The notes below the pieces were generated by a model, which did no database searches, was not told the origin of the DNA, and saw only the letters and a program-made list of their open reading frames with translations. A program made the translations under genes and the position numbers. From Umezawaea tangerina (GTDB lineage: Bacteria; Actinomycetota; Actinomycetes; Mycobacteriales; Pseudonocardiaceae), in contig NZ_PVTF01000005.1 of assembly GCF_003002815.1 (NCBI RefSeq), positions 62,001-126,000 of the forward strand: a stretch of 64,000 nt of DNA. Reading direction: 5' to 3'. Shown here in pieces: positions 1-9,349 of the stretch (positions within the stretch are counted from its first letter, which is position 1; the number at the start of each line of letters is the position of its first letter).

Positions 1-222
1 CCGACCGGCAACCTGGACTCGGCCGCGAGCCGGGACGTCCTGGAGCTGCTGCGGCGGTCGACCGGGTCGCTGGGCCGGACCGTCGTCGTGGTGACCCACG
101 ACCCGGTGGCCGCGGGCTACGCGGACCGGGTCGTGCTGCTCGCCGACGGCCGGGTCGCGGGCGAGCTGCACGGGTCCACGTCCCAGGACATCGCCGTAGA
201 GCCAGAAAAACTCGCCGGGTGA
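1..222 (+). CDS. ABC transporter ATP-binding protein, C-terminal fragment
   Basis: The window opens inside this gene; only the last 73 codons are present. The visible part starts just after the Walker B segment, at the D-loop region (PTGNLDSAAS), and has the switch histidine in VVVVTHDPVAAGYADRV followed by the usual LADGRV strand, as in the MacB/LolD class that pairs with FtsX-like permeases. Its TGA overlaps the GTG of the permease gene by four bases (GTGA), so the two are almost certainly one translationally coupled exporter operon. Substrate cannot be told. Confidence 0.9.
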   Translation, partial: PTGNLDSAASRDVLELLRRSTGSLGRTVVVVTHDPVAAGYADRVVLLADGRVAGELHGSTSQDIAVEPEKLAG

Positions 223-2699
223 AGGGGATGGGACTGGCGAAGAGCACCCTGCGGCAGATCCGCCGACGGCCGTCGCGACTGCTGCTCACCGGTGTCGCCC
301 TGCTCGTGGCGACCTCCTTCCTCTCCGGATCGGTGGTCCTGCGCTCGTCGCTGCGGGCCGCCGTGATCGGCGCCGGGGCGACGACCACGGCGTCGACCGA
401 CGTCGTGGTCACCACCGAGGACCGCGACACACCGCTGACCGACGACGACCTCACGCGGATCGCCGCAGCGCCCGGTGTGAACGGCGTGTCCCCCGTGACC
501 TACGGTCCGGTGCTCGTCGAGGGCACCGGCCGCGCCCCGAAGGCGTTGCACGGCATCGCGATGGAGGGCCCGATGAGCCCGGTGCGCCTTGTCGAGGGCA
601 CTCCCCCGCGGCGTCCCGACGAGGTCGCGCTGCCACCGGGGCTCGCCGAGCGGCTGCACGCCCGCGTCGGCACCTCCATCGTGGTGCACCCGACGTCCGC
701 ACCCGCGGTGACCGTCCGGGTCAGCGCGATCGCGGCTGTCCCCGACGGGCTGCGCTCGGCGGTGCTCACCACCCCCGCGAACGCGCGGACCTGGCTCGAC
801 ACCACCGGTTGGCAGCGGGTCGACACCACCTCGGCGGACCCCGCGGCCACCGTGCGGGCGATCGAGGCCGGACTCGGCGGCCAGGACGTCCTCGTCCGCA
901 CCGGGGCGGGCATCCGCGCGGAGGACGAGGCGCGGGCGCTGGAGTCGGTGGACTCGGTGTTCCTGCTGCTGCTCGCGTTCATCGCGGTCGCGCTGATGGC
1001 CGCCGCGGTGATCGTCTCCTCGACCTTCCGCGTGCTGCTCACCCGCGACCAGAAGCGGCTCGCGCTGCTGCGCTGCGTGGGAGCGCGGCCGGGGCAGGTC
1101 GTCCGGGCAGTGGTGACCGAGGCGGCGCTGTCCGGTCTGGTGGCCGGGGTCGCGGGCGCGGCACTGGCGGTCGGAGCGGTGCGTGGTGGCCTCGCGGTCG
1201 CGACGGCGAGCGGTGTCGCGAAGGTTCCCGCGCTGTCCCTCCCGTGGGCGGGCATCCCGTTGTGCGTGGCGGTCTCGGTGCTGCTCGCGGTCGTCGCCGC
1301 CCTCCCTGCGGCTCTCGCGGCCGCTCGCGTCCCACCGGTGGCGGCGCTGAGCGGTTCCGCCGTGCGCGACACGGCGGACCGGATCGGTGTCCCCCGCGTG
1401 CTGCTGGCCGCCGGATCGGTGGCGACCGCGGCGTTCCTCGGCGTCGTCGCCCACCTCGGCACCGGCGTGCCCGACGTCGTGGTCCTGTCCGCCGTCGGGT
1501 CCGGTCTGGCCCTGTTCGGCGGCCTGCTGGCGCTCGGCCCGTTGTTGCTGCGCAAGGCCGCACCGGTGCTCACCGCGGTGGGACGCGGGCTCGGCGGCCT
1601 GCCTGGCAGGCTCGCCGCGGGCAACGTCGTGCGCGTGCCCCGGCGCAGTGCCGCGTGCGCGGCGGTGGTGGCGTTGGGCACGACCATGGTCTGCGCGGTG
1701 CTGGTGGTGCTCGCGTCGCTGGAGGACGGCAGCCACGACAAGGTGTACGGCCGCTCCCCGAGCGACGCCGTGATCGCCTGCTGGTCCTCCGACGAGCAGG
1801 CAGCGATCTCCCCGGCCGTGGTCGACGCGGTGCGGGCGGTGCCCCTGGTCGGGGCGGTCGTACCGGTGCGGCGAACCACCGCGACCGTCGGGGCCTCGTC
1901 GACCCGGACGTCCGTCGGCTCCCCGGACCTGACCGTGCACCCCCGCCTCCCCCACCCCGATGGAGGCTGGTCACCCGGCCGGATCGCGTTGTCCCACCGC
2001 CAGGCCGAAGCGCTCGCCGCGGAGGTGGGCGAGCGGATCGCGGTGACCCTGTCCGGTCGCACCGCGACCGGTGTCGTCGCGATGGTGTTCCCGGACGACG
2101 TCCCGCTCGACGACGTCGTGCTCCACCCGGCCGACATGGCAGCGCTGGCACCGGAAGCCCCGATCCGCTCGCTGCTGGTGAACGCCGCCGACGGCGTCGA
2201 CCCCGCCGCGCTGCACGGCCCGCTCGACGCGGCCGTACCGCTGGATCCCTTGCTGCGACTCGACTTCCCGGCCGACGAACGGGCCGCCGACCAGGAGACC
2301 GTCGACGCGCTCCGCCTCGTCGCACTGGCCCTCGTCGGGCTCACCGTGCTGGTGTCGGTGGTCGGCGTCGCGGTGGCGCTGGGCCTTTCGGTGCTGGAAC
2401 GCACCCGCGAGGCCGGGGTACTGCGCGCCCTGGGCCTGCGCGGCTCCGGGCTGCGCTCCGTGATCGCCTGGGAGGCCGGTCTCCTCGCGCTCTGCGCGAT
2501 CGTTCCCGGCCTCCTGCTGGGTACCGGTTACGGCGCCCTGACCACCAGAGCGCTCCCGGACTTCGACGCGGTGACCGTGCCCTTCGGGCAACTCGCCGTC
2601 ACCGCCGCGTGCTCCCTGCTGCTCACCCTCCTCGCCGCCGTCATCCCCGCACGACGGGCGGCACGCACCTCACCGATGAGCGCGCTCCGGAACACGTGA
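219..2699 (+). CDS. FtsX-like ABC transporter permease
   Basis: This 826-residue protein has the MacB/FtsX permease layout: an N-terminal transmembrane helix (about residues 20-40), a periplasmic-type domain, three helices around 245-370, a middle pair around 390-440, a second extracellular region, and a last block of helices from about 690 with a C-terminal RRAARTSPMSALR end. The duplicated FtsX core indicates a full-length long-type permease. It is coupled to the ATPase upstream and probably exports lipid, peptide or antibiotic from the membrane. GTG at 219 gives the coupling; ATG at 228 is the alternative start. The gene ends 13 bp from the convergent ESX-like operon. Confidence 0.9.
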   Translation: MKGMGLAKSTLRQIRRRPSRLLLTGVALLVATSFLSGSVVLRSSLRAAVIGAGATTTASTDVVVTTEDRDTPLTDDDLTRIAAAPGVNGVSPVTYGPVLVEGTGRAPKALHGIAMEGPMSPVRLVEGTPPRRPDEVALPPGLAERLHARVGTSIVVHPTSAPAVTVRVSAIAAVPDGLRSAVLTTPANARTWLDTTGWQRVDTTSADPAATVRAIEAGLGGQDVLVRTGAGIRAEDEARALESVDSVFLLLLAFIAVALMAAAVIVSSTFRVLLTRDQKRLALLRCVGARPGQVVRAVVTEAALSGLVAGVAGAALAVGAVRGGLAVATASGVAKVPALSLPWAGIPLCVAVSVLLAVVAALPAALAAARVPPVAALSGSAVRDTADRIGVPRVLLAAGSVATAAFLGVVAHLGTGVPDVVVLSAVGSGLALFGGLLALGPLLLRKAAPVLTAVGRGLGGLPGRLAAGNVVRVPRRSAACAAVVALGTTMVCAVLVVLASLEDGSHDKVYGRSPSDAVIACWSSDEQAAISPAVVDAVRAVPLVGAVVPVRRTTATVGASSTRTSVGSPDLTVHPRLPHPDGGWSPGRIALSHRQAEALAAEVGERIAVTLSGRTATGVVAMVFPDDVPLDDVVLHPADMAALAPEAPIRSLLVNAADGVDPAALHGPLDAAVPLDPLLRLDFPADERAADQETVDALRLVALALVGLTVLVSVVGVAVALGLSVLERTREAGVLRALGLRGSGLRSVIAWEAGLLALCAIVPGLLLGTGYGALTTRALPDFDAVTVPFGQLAVTAACSLLLTLLAAVIPARRAARTSPMSALRNT

Positions 2700-2712
2700 C
2701 GGCGGCGAGTGC

Positions 2713-3132
2713 TCACCACGCGTCCTCGGACCTGAGCTCGTACGGCGGTTCCTCCGGGTCCGGGCCGCGACGGGCGGGTGGTGCGGCGGGCAGTGGTGGG
2801 GGTTCGGGGAGCCAGGCGGGGAGCTCGTCGATGACGCCCGCGTCGACCAGTCCGGCGTAGAGGTTGCGAACCTCGGCCCGTGCGCCGGCCGAGGCCTTCA
2901 GGACGGCGTAGGAGATCTGCCTCGCCAGCGCCTCGTCGTGGCGGGACGGACCCAGGTCGAGGCGGGTGAGCATGCCGGTGGCGTCCACGGCCACCTCGAC
3001 CCGGCCGTCGGGGGAACGTGCGGCGCCGGTCACCTCGCGAGTCCGGGCCAGCGCGTCGTCGAGGGCCTTCGCCGGGTTGCGGCGCATGGACCTCAGGAGG
3101 CGTTCGCGGAACTCGTCGTCCAGGCCCCTCAT
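2713..3132 (-). CDS. YbaB/EbfC-like protein of an ESX-associated operon
   Basis: A 139-residue protein whose N-terminal half (about residues 25-100, with SPDGRVEVAVDATGMLTRLDL) has the two-strand pattern of the YbaB/EbfC nucleoid-associated fold, followed by a proline-rich acidic tail. In actinobacteria such proteins (for example EspL-like ones) are often encoded beside type VII secretion substrates, which is the case here: its ATG overlaps the stop of the WXG-containing gene (ATGA). Role as DNA binder or secretion chaperone is inference. It is the last gene of a three-gene reverse-strand operon. Confidence 0.7.
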   Translation of the reverse strand: MRGLDDEFRERLLRSMRRNPAKALDDALARTREVTGAARSPDGRVEVAVDATGMLTRLDLGPSRHDEALARQISYAVLKASAGARAEVRNLYAGLVDAGVIDELPAWLPEPPPLPAAPPARRGPDPEEPPYELRSEDAW

Positions 3133-4088
3133 GTGCCGAGGCGGTTGGTGATGGCCGAAGCGCGGTCGGCCTGCCCGCCCTCTTCCGCCTTGCGCTCCAG
3201 CCACCCGTCCACGCCCGGTGTGCGGTGCTCGGGAACCAGCTCGGCGCCGGGGTCGCGGTCGAACGAGCCCACGTCGACCGGGAGCGCGGGCGGCGACGGG
3301 CGTTCGAGGTTCAGCTTGGCGAGCTTGTCCTCGACCTCGGTCCGCAGCGCGGACTTGACGCGGTCCTCCAGCTCGTCGCAGGCGTTGAGGAACTTGTGGC
3401 CGATCTGGCCGAACGTCTCGCCGTCCAGCGACTCCTTCAACGCCTCCGTGCCCGCCGCCACGACCACGTTGTACACGGCTCCCGCGAACGTCATCGCGAT
3501 CGCGAGCCCACCGCCGGTCGTGGACAGCGCCGCGGTCGCGATGACGCCCAGCGCGGTGATGACGACCTTCCAACCCGACGCGGAGTCCTCCTCCAGCTTC
3601 TGCGCCAGCGCGTCGAGGAACTGGTTCGCGAGCTTCACCCAGTCCTCGCGGGCGGACTTGATGATCGCCCCGTACGCGAGCACGGCCGCGGCCAGGCGCG
3701 TCGTGACGTCGCGCTCGTCGTTGACGTAGTCCATCAGCCGCGCGCCGTACATGGCGCACGCCTCCTGCGCCCTGCCCTCCCAGTTGCGGAAGATGTTGCC
3801 GCACGCGGTCTGGAACGCCTCCACGCCGTCGTCGATGTCGCGGGTGTTGCGCACCAGCGCTTCGTAGACGGCCGCGACGTCGTCCAACGACTGCCCGGAC
3901 AGCATCCGCGGGACCCGCATGAAGTCGTCGGCCGAACGGCCCGACAGCGGCAGGTCCTCCCCCGTCTGCGGCAGCCCGAAACCGACCTGCTTCCCGGTCA
4001 TGAACGCGGCCCAGTTCAGGTACTCGACGATGAAGGGCATCATCCCGCGCATGCCCTGCGTGAACACGGGATCCAGCTCGTCGGTCAC
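3129..4088 (-). CDS. WXG-containing type VII secretion-associated protein
   Basis: A 319-residue protein with a helical N-terminal region carrying a WxG turn (RNWEG, about residue 122) typical of ESX (type VII) substrates, then a glycine/alanine-rich hydrophobic stretch at roughly 170-215 (VVITALGVIATAALSTTGGG) that could insert in or cross a membrane, and a charged C-terminal tail. No recognised toxin domain follows. The start is GTG overlapping the TGA of the small upstream gene (GTGA). The three-gene layout suggests a secreted pair with a YbaB-like partner. No EccC or other secretion machinery gene is in the window. Confidence 0.6.
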   Translation of the reverse strand: MTDELDPVFTQGMRGMMPFIVEYLNWAAFMTGKQVGFGLPQTGEDLPLSGRSADDFMRVPRMLSGQSLDDVAAVYEALVRNTRDIDDGVEAFQTACGNIFRNWEGRAQEACAMYGARLMDYVNDERDVTTRLAAAVLAYGAIIKSAREDWVKLANQFLDALAQKLEEDSASGWKVVITALGVIATAALSTTGGGLAIAMTFAGAVYNVVVAAGTEALKESLDGETFGQIGHKFLNACDELEDRVKSALRTEVEDKLAKLNLERPSPPALPVDVGSFDRDPGAELVPEHRTPGVDGWLERKAEEGGQADRASAITNRLGT

Positions 4089-4408
4089 AGCGACCCCCTG
4101 AACCCGTCGGCCGCGCCCTCGTCCACCGCCCGGTACGTCCGCACGACATCCTCCAACGCCTCGCGGAACGCCTCCAGCGACCCGACGACCGCTCTCTGCC
4201 CCTCCACCGCCGCCGTGCTGGTCGACTCGTAGAGCGACATGGCCTGCACAGTGCTGAAGAACGCTCCCCCGCCGAACATCGCCGCCGCACGACCCTCGGT
4301 GATCGTCTCCAGGTCCGACACGACCTTGGTGAAGTGCTCGACCATCGGCACCACGTCGCGCACGATCCCGTTCTCGACGTCCTGGAGATCAGTCTCGAAA
4401 TCCGCCAT
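4085..4408 (-). CDS. Small ESX/WXG100-like protein
   Basis: A 107-residue, almost wholly helical acidic protein with length and helix-turn-helix hairpin character of ESX (WXG100/PE-like) substrates, though no clear WxG turn is visible. It is the first gene of the reverse-strand triad and is translationally coupled to the longer WXG-containing protein. A strong GAGGGGGG ribosome binding site lies nine bases before the ATG. It probably forms a helical-bundle heterodimer with the downstream product; that is inference from family behaviour. Confidence 0.55.
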   Translation of the reverse strand: MADFETDLQDVENGIVRDVVPMVEHFTKVVSDLETITEGRAAAMFGGGAFFSTVQAMSLYESTSTAAVEGQRAVVGSLEAFREALEDVVRTYRAVDEGAADGFRGSL

Positions 4409-4718
4409 CTGAGGCCCCCCTCATCGGATACCAGCAGCGTAACCACGCCACCCGCGCCCGACCGGCGTTTCGCACCGGTCCACCCGCACGGCGGAAAGCC
4501 CGCTCACCCGGATGCCCCCGAGAGCGGGACGTCCGACAACCTGCCAGACCGGCCTGTCATCAAGGCCGCGCCGTGGTCAGTATCAGAAAAACGCCCTAGT
4601 CATATGGGGAACACCGGTTGTGATGATCGTAGGTTTCCTGAGCTGCTTACGTGCGGCAGAGGAGGTACTCAGGACATCAAGAACAAGGCGGCCTCCGAAT
4701 GGTCACGACAGTGACCTG
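4409..4718. other. Intergenic region, no gene seen
   Basis: The 310 bases between the stop of purM and the start of the ESX-like operon hold no ORF with actinomycete codon bias. The segment is less GC-rich than its surroundings (for example around 4600-4730) and must contain the promoter of the ESX-like operon; I could not assign a -10/-35 pair or a terminator with confidence. Confidence 0.5.
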
Positions 4719-5777
4719 TCAATTATATTCACCCACCAGTTCCACACTGGTGCCGTCACTCGAATCCACCCGACCGACCACCCAGGCCGACAAACCGTGC
4801 TCGACCAGGACGTCCACCGCGGCGTCCGCACTGTCCGGCGCCACCACCGCCATCATTCCGACACCCATGTTGAAAGCCTTCTCCAACTCCTCCACAGCCA
4901 CTCCGCCAACTTCGCCCACCACTCCGAAAATCGGGTGCGGCGACCAGGTCGACCGATCTACCGTCGCCATGAGGCCTTCCGGCACCACACGGCCGAGGTT
5001 GCCGCCGATGCCTCCACCGGTGATGTGGGAGAAGGCGTGGACCTCGGCTCGGGCAACAAGATCGAGGCATGCCTTGCTGTAGATGGTCGTGGGCTCGAGC
5101 AGTTCTTCACCCACCGTCCGACCGAACTCGTCCACATGCCGCGACAGATCCCAACCAGCGTTGTCCAGCAACACCTTCCGCACCAACGAGTAACCGTTGG
5201 AATGCAGCCCCGACGAACCCATCGCGATGATCACGTCGTCGAGCCGGACCTTGTCCGCGCCGAGCACCGCATCCGCCTCGACGATCCCGGTGGCGGCACC
5301 GGCGACGTCGTACTCGTCCGGCGCCATCACACCTGGATGCTCTGCCGTCTCTCCGCCGATGAGGCTGCACCCGGCTTGCCGACAGCCGTCGGCGATACCC
5401 GAGACGATCGCCGCGATCCGGTCCGGGACCAGTTTCCCGCACGCGATGTAGTCGGTGAGGAAGAGCGGCTCAGCACCGCAGACCACCAGGTCGTCGGCTA
5501 CCATCGCGACCAGGTCGAGCCCGATGGTGTCGTGCTTGCCCAGTGCGCGAGCGATGGCCAGCTTGGTGCCCACACCGTCGGTCGAGGTCGCCAGCAGCGG
5601 TCGACGCATCCCTTTCAGGCGCGAGACGTCGAAGAGACCCGCGAAACCGCCGATCGCGGAGACAACCTCAGGCCGGTCGGTCGACGACACGGCCGCCCTC
5701 ATGAGGGCGACTGCCCGATCACCGGCTTCGATGTCGACACCGGAGCCCTTGTAGGTCATTCCACTTTCGACACTCAC
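4719..5777 (-). CDS. purM: Phosphoribosylformylglycinamidine cyclo-ligase (AIR synthetase)
   Basis: PurM closes the imidazole ring of FGAM with ATP to give AIR, step five of de novo purine synthesis, in the cytoplasm. The 352-residue product matches the family from end to end: GSGVDIEAGDRAV near the start, the ATP/Mg loop STDGVGTKLAIA, IGGETAEHPGVM, GSSGLHSNGYSLVRK, SHITGGGIGGNLGRV and FNMGVGMMAVV. I chose GTG at 5777 because AAAAGGGCG sits at normal distance before it and the length fits the family; ATG codons at 5759 and 5813 are alternatives. Unusually, purF, which normally precedes purM in actinobacteria, is absent; the neighbours are a divergent STAND gene and an ESX operon. All core motifs are intact. 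Confidence 0.93.
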   Translation of the reverse strand: MSVESGMTYKGSGVDIEAGDRAVALMRAAVSSTDRPEVVSAIGGFAGLFDVSRLKGMRRPLLATSTDGVGTKLAIARALGKHDTIGLDLVAMVADDLVVCGAEPLFLTDYIACGKLVPDRIAAIVSGIADGCRQAGCSLIGGETAEHPGVMAPDEYDVAGAATGIVEADAVLGADKVRLDDVIIAMGSSGLHSNGYSLVRKVLLDNAGWDLSRHVDEFGRTVGEELLEPTTIYSKACLDLVARAEVHAFSHITGGGIGGNLGRVVPEGLMATVDRSTWSPHPIFGVVGEVGGVAVEELEKAFNMGVGMMAVVAPDSADAAVDVLVEHGLSAWVVGRVDSSDGTSVELVGEYN

Positions 5778-6158
5778 CGAGACGCCCTTTTCTGTCACAG
5801 TTGGAATGCGCATGCCGAAACCGCGCCCACCGACGCATCCTCGACATCGCCTCACATTTCACAGCCATGCGTGATCGGCCATCAAGCACGGAACAGTCGG
5901 GCGGTACCATCTCACACGCTTGGCTCACCCGATCGAAAGGGGCATCGCCAACACAGTCCCATCCAGCCGGAAAATCACTCGTTCGTCGGCGTGGCGATCG
6001 CCCGACCAGAGGTAGCACTCTCCCGGATATTGCAGAGAAGCCGGCCACGTCATCGGTACCCTTGGTCTACATAGGGGGCGTACGCACCGAAGCCCGTCAA
6101 TCGGCGGATCAGTGACGCATGCCCCGCGACGGCGAATAGCCACCGGGTGTGAACACGA
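5778..6158. other. Divergent intergenic region between purM and STAND gene
   Basis: 381 bases between two divergent starts. Several short open frames occur on both strands but none has convincing coding character. The region must hold promoters for both purM and the STAND gene. No riboswitch-like structure was recognised; the PurR/purine riboswitch possibility could not be assessed by eye. Confidence 0.45.
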
Positions 6159-8444
6159 TTGACTGATCCGTCGAACGACCTGACGAACTCGATCAAGAAC
6201 GCCCTCAAGGGCATCGTGACGGGCAACGTCACCCAGATCGGCACGCTGCACGCCGGAGGAACGGCGACGGTGTTCGCGTGGCCGACACCACGCCAGCTAC
6301 CACGAAGCGTGGACCACTTCGTCGACCGGAACGAGGAGCAGGCATGCCTGGACTCGCTCGCGGTCCTGGGACGGCTTGGCTCGTCGGTAGCCGTAGCGAC
6401 GATCGTGGGCACCGCCGGGGTCGGTAAGACCGCGCTCGCGCTTCACTGGGCCCACAGTGTCGCGGCCGGATTCCCGGATGGGAGCCTCTACCTCAACCTG
6501 CGCGGCTTCGACCCCAGCAACGCACCGCTGGAGCCGGGTGAGGCCTTGAACCAGTTCATCAGAGCGATCGGCCTCCCTGGCCGTCACCCGATACCGCCGT
6601 CCCTGGAAGAGCGTGCCGCGCTGTTCCGGACACTGACCCAGGGCAGGCGGATGCTCGTCGTGCTCGACAACGCCCTCGACTCCGAGCAGGTGAGACCACT
6701 CATCCCGAGCAGTCCTGGCTGCTTCACCCTGGTCACCAGCAGGCACCGCCTCGGCGGTCTGGTGATCCGCGACGGTGCGAGCAGAGTGACCATCTCCCCG
6801 CTGTCGCGGTCGGACTCGGTGTCGTTGTTGACGAAACTGCTCCCGTCCCAGGTGGTCGCGGATGGCAGACCCGATGACCTGCCCACGTTGGCGGACCGGT
6901 GCGCACGGCTGCCGCTGGCGTTGCGGGTGGCCGCTGAGGTGGTGAGCCGGACGGAGTTCGTTCCCCTGAACGAGATCATCTCCCAGCTCGGCACCGAGTC
7001 GCAGTCGTTGGACACGCTCACCGTGCGCGATGACGAGGCCGCAGCCGTCGAATCGGTCTTCTCGTGGTCGTACCGGGCACTCTCCCACCGGGCGGCAAGG
7101 ACATTCCGACTGATCGGGCTGCACACAGGAGCTTCGATCACCGTACCCACCATCGCCGCGCTGCTGGGTGAAAGCGAGCGGGAGGCCCGCCAGGGAACGC
7201 AGGAGTTGGTGGACGCGCACCTGATCAAGGAAACAAGCCGGGACCGGTTCAGGCTGCACGATCTGTTGCGCGCGTACGCGATCCGGCGCGTCCACGAAGA
7301 GGAGTCGGCGGAGTTCCAACGGGCTGCCCGCGAGCGCGTCCTCTTCTGGTACCTCCACACTGCCGATCGCGCCAACCGCGTGCTGGCGCCGCATCGGCGG
7401 CACGTAGCCCTGCCCACACCACCACCCGGGGTCACGCCGCTGCACTTCACCAGCTACGAGTCGGCGATCGACTGGTGCGAGTCGGAACGGCTCAACCTCG
7501 TGTCGGCGATCCGGTCGGCAGAGGAGACGGGGTTCCCGGAGATCGGCTGGAAGCTGCCGGCAGTGCTCTTCAGCTTCTTCTACGTGCGCAACTACTCCGA
7601 CGACTGGGTCGCGTCGTACACCATCGGTTCACGCGTCGCTGCCCGGCTGTCGGACAGGGAGGCGGAGAGCGTGATGTCACACCGACTCGGCGTGGCGCAC
7701 AAGGAAGCCGGGCACTTCCAGGAAGCTCTCGCGCATTTCGAGCGCGCGCTCCGGCTTCGCGAGGAGATCGGTGACCGCGTTGGCGCCGCCACGGCGCTCA
7801 GCAACATCGGTTTGTGCGTCACCGGACTCGGCGAACCAGCCAGGGCGATCGACATCTTCCGCGAATCGCTGCGCATCTCCGAGGAGGTCGGCGACACGTG
7901 GACCAGGGCGTGGACGCTGCACAACCTCGGTGAAGCCCAGGTCGCCGCAGGTCGGCTCCCGGACGCGCTGGCTTCCGGACGGGAATCCCTACGATTGGCC
8001 GACACGTTGGACGACCAGATAGTCCAGGAGCTCGCGCTGCACCAACTCGGTGCGGCGTACCACCAGTCGGGTGACTACGCCGCCGCGGCGGCGCAGCACA
8101 TCAAAGCTCTTCAGATCAGCCGCAACCTAGGACACCGCGTGGTCGAGGCAGGCGTGCTGATGAACATGGGCGACACGCTGCGGTTGCAGGAGCACTACGC
8201 GGGCGCGTTAGCGGCCTACACCGAGGCATCGGTCCTCTACGAGGCCATAGGCGACCGGTCGACAACCGCGGAGATCCTGCTCAGGATCGCCCATGTGCTG
8301 ACCACAGGCAGTCTCGACCACACCGGGCAAGCACCATCGCTGCGTGCACGGGCCGCAGCGATCACCGCCGAGCTGAACTCTGCCACGCCGAACCGGCGAA
8401 GCATCTCGCCAGGTGGTCAGGCGGACGGTGGTACGCCGGACTGA
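6159..8444 (+). CDS. STAND NTPase with NB-ARC and TPR repeats
   Basis: 761 residues. After a short N-terminal segment (GIVTGNVTQIGTLHAGG, residues 18-34, a glycine-spaced motif often found before actinobacterial STAND modules) comes an NB-ARC ATPase: P-loop GTAGVGKT at 84-91, Walker B LVVLDNA near 170, sensor TSRHRLGGL near 195, and a winged-helix region. From about 480 to 730 there are tandem tetratricopeptide repeats (for example ALAHFERALRLREEIGDRVGAATALSNIG). It lacks the DNA-binding and BTAD domains of SARP regulators, so it is a signal-sensing switch rather than an AfsR copy. Start is TTG at 6159. Its 3' end overlaps the convergent M24-like gene by 28 bases. Confidence 0.85.
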   Translation: MTDPSNDLTNSIKNALKGIVTGNVTQIGTLHAGGTATVFAWPTPRQLPRSVDHFVDRNEEQACLDSLAVLGRLGSSVAVATIVGTAGVGKTALALHWAHSVAAGFPDGSLYLNLRGFDPSNAPLEPGEALNQFIRAIGLPGRHPIPPSLEERAALFRTLTQGRRMLVVLDNALDSEQVRPLIPSSPGCFTLVTSRHRLGGLVIRDGASRVTISPLSRSDSVSLLTKLLPSQVVADGRPDDLPTLADRCARLPLALRVAAEVVSRTEFVPLNEIISQLGTESQSLDTLTVRDDEAAAVESVFSWSYRALSHRAARTFRLIGLHTGASITVPTIAALLGESEREARQGTQELVDAHLIKETSRDRFRLHDLLRAYAIRRVHEEESAEFQRAARERVLFWYLHTADRANRVLAPHRRHVALPTPPPGVTPLHFTSYESAIDWCESERLNLVSAIRSAEETGFPEIGWKLPAVLFSFFYVRNYSDDWVASYTIGSRVAARLSDREAESVMSHRLGVAHKEAGHFQEALAHFERALRLREEIGDRVGAATALSNIGLCVTGLGEPARAIDIFRESLRISEEVGDTWTRAWTLHNLGEAQVAAGRLPDALASGRESLRLADTLDDQIVQELALHQLGAAYHQSGDYAAAAAQHIKALQISRNLGHRVVEAGVLMNMGDTLRLQEHYAGALAAYTEASVLYEAIGDRSTTAEILLRIAHVLTTGSLDHTGQAPSLRARAAAITAELNSATPNRRSISPGGQADGGTPD

Positions 8445-9346
8445 GCCTGCCGGTCGTGCTCGGCTACCGCCGCGGTCAGCTCACCGGGTAAGTAGCGCGC
8501 CATGTCGAACCGGGCGAAGAGCGGGGACAATCCCGCCAGCACGAGCTTCGCACCCCCGGTGAAGACGACGATGAAGTGGAAACTCGCCAGGACTCCCCGT
8601 CGACTGGTGATCTGCGGCTCCACGGTGAACGCCTCGTCACAGCCGATTCTCGCGCGCTGCCGTTCGGTCAGGAACCTCCGAGCACCGCTCATCGCCGCCG
8701 CCAGCGCAAGGTGGTCCTCGTCGCGCAACGCCGCCCGGACCGCGTCCTCGGGCTCCGCACCGAACCACGGCACCGTGTGCCCGATGTTGGTGTCCCCGGA
8801 GCGGTCCGTGGAACTGTGCGTGTCATTGGTGACCTCCCGCCGTCGCATTGCGGCGACCGCGTGGTCGTACAACTCCCGGTACTCCATGCCGACCTCGGCG
8901 TAGGCGACCGCGTCGAGCGTGACCTCCAAGGCGACGGTGATGTGGTCCTGGACCTCGGCGACGTCACCGCCGTACAAGGTGGCCTGGAAGTCACCGAGCA
9001 TCGCTGTGCGGCGATCGACTGGTGAGCAGTAGACGAACAGGAGACTGTCGCGGGTGGCGAACTTGTCGGGTCGTGGCCACTTGGCGTGGTCGCGCAGTGA
9101 GGTGAAGTTCGCACGGCGGTAGTCCGGGGGTGCGCCGACCAGCACACTCATACCGGCCGGTGGCGGCGCGTACCAACCGTGCGGTGTGACCGTGGGTGTC
9201 TTCGCGATCTCGGCTTGCCAGTTGTCGTGGAGATCGCGTTCGCTCAAGCCCGTGATGTCCCGCGAAAACACCGTTCCCAGCGCCGTGACCGCGCACGACC
9301 TCGCCGCCGTGATGGCCGTGACCTGGTCCTCACCGTCGCCGCGCAT
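8417..9346 (-). CDS. Probable M24 (aminopeptidase P/methionine aminopeptidase fold) protein
   Basis: A 309-residue protein that I place, with caution, in the M24 pita-bread fold. Supporting segments in order are an ITGLSERDL helix, GDFQATLYGGDVAEVQDH (two metal-ligand aspartates in the usual spacing), NIGHTVPW (the family's ligand histidine) and FTVEPQI followed by FHFIVVF (glutamate ligand and last strand). It would remove an N-terminal residue from peptides. Its start is three bases after the stop of the deformylase gene, so the two are co-translated, which fits a joint role in N-terminal processing. The fit is by pattern only and one glutamate ligand is not obvious. Confidence 0.5.
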   Translation of the reverse strand: MRGDGEDQVTAITAARSCAVTALGTVFSRDITGLSERDLHDNWQAEIAKTPTVTPHGWYAPPPAGMSVLVGAPPDYRRANFTSLRDHAKWPRPDKFATRDSLLFVYCSPVDRRTAMLGDFQATLYGGDVAEVQDHITVALEVTLDAVAYAEVGMEYRELYDHAVAAMRRREVTNDTHSSTDRSGDTNIGHTVPWFGAEPEDAVRAALRDEDHLALAAAMSGARRFLTERQRARIGCDEAFTVEPQITSRRGVLASFHFIVVFTGGAKLVLAGLSPLFARFDMARYLPGELTAAVAEHDRQAQSGVPPSA

Positions 9347-9349
9347 CAG

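Noticed and set aside
500-2404. Long minus-strand ORFs opposite the FtsX-like permease and elsewhere
   Set aside because: High GC leaves few stops in other frames; these have biased low-complexity composition and are shadows of the supported genes.
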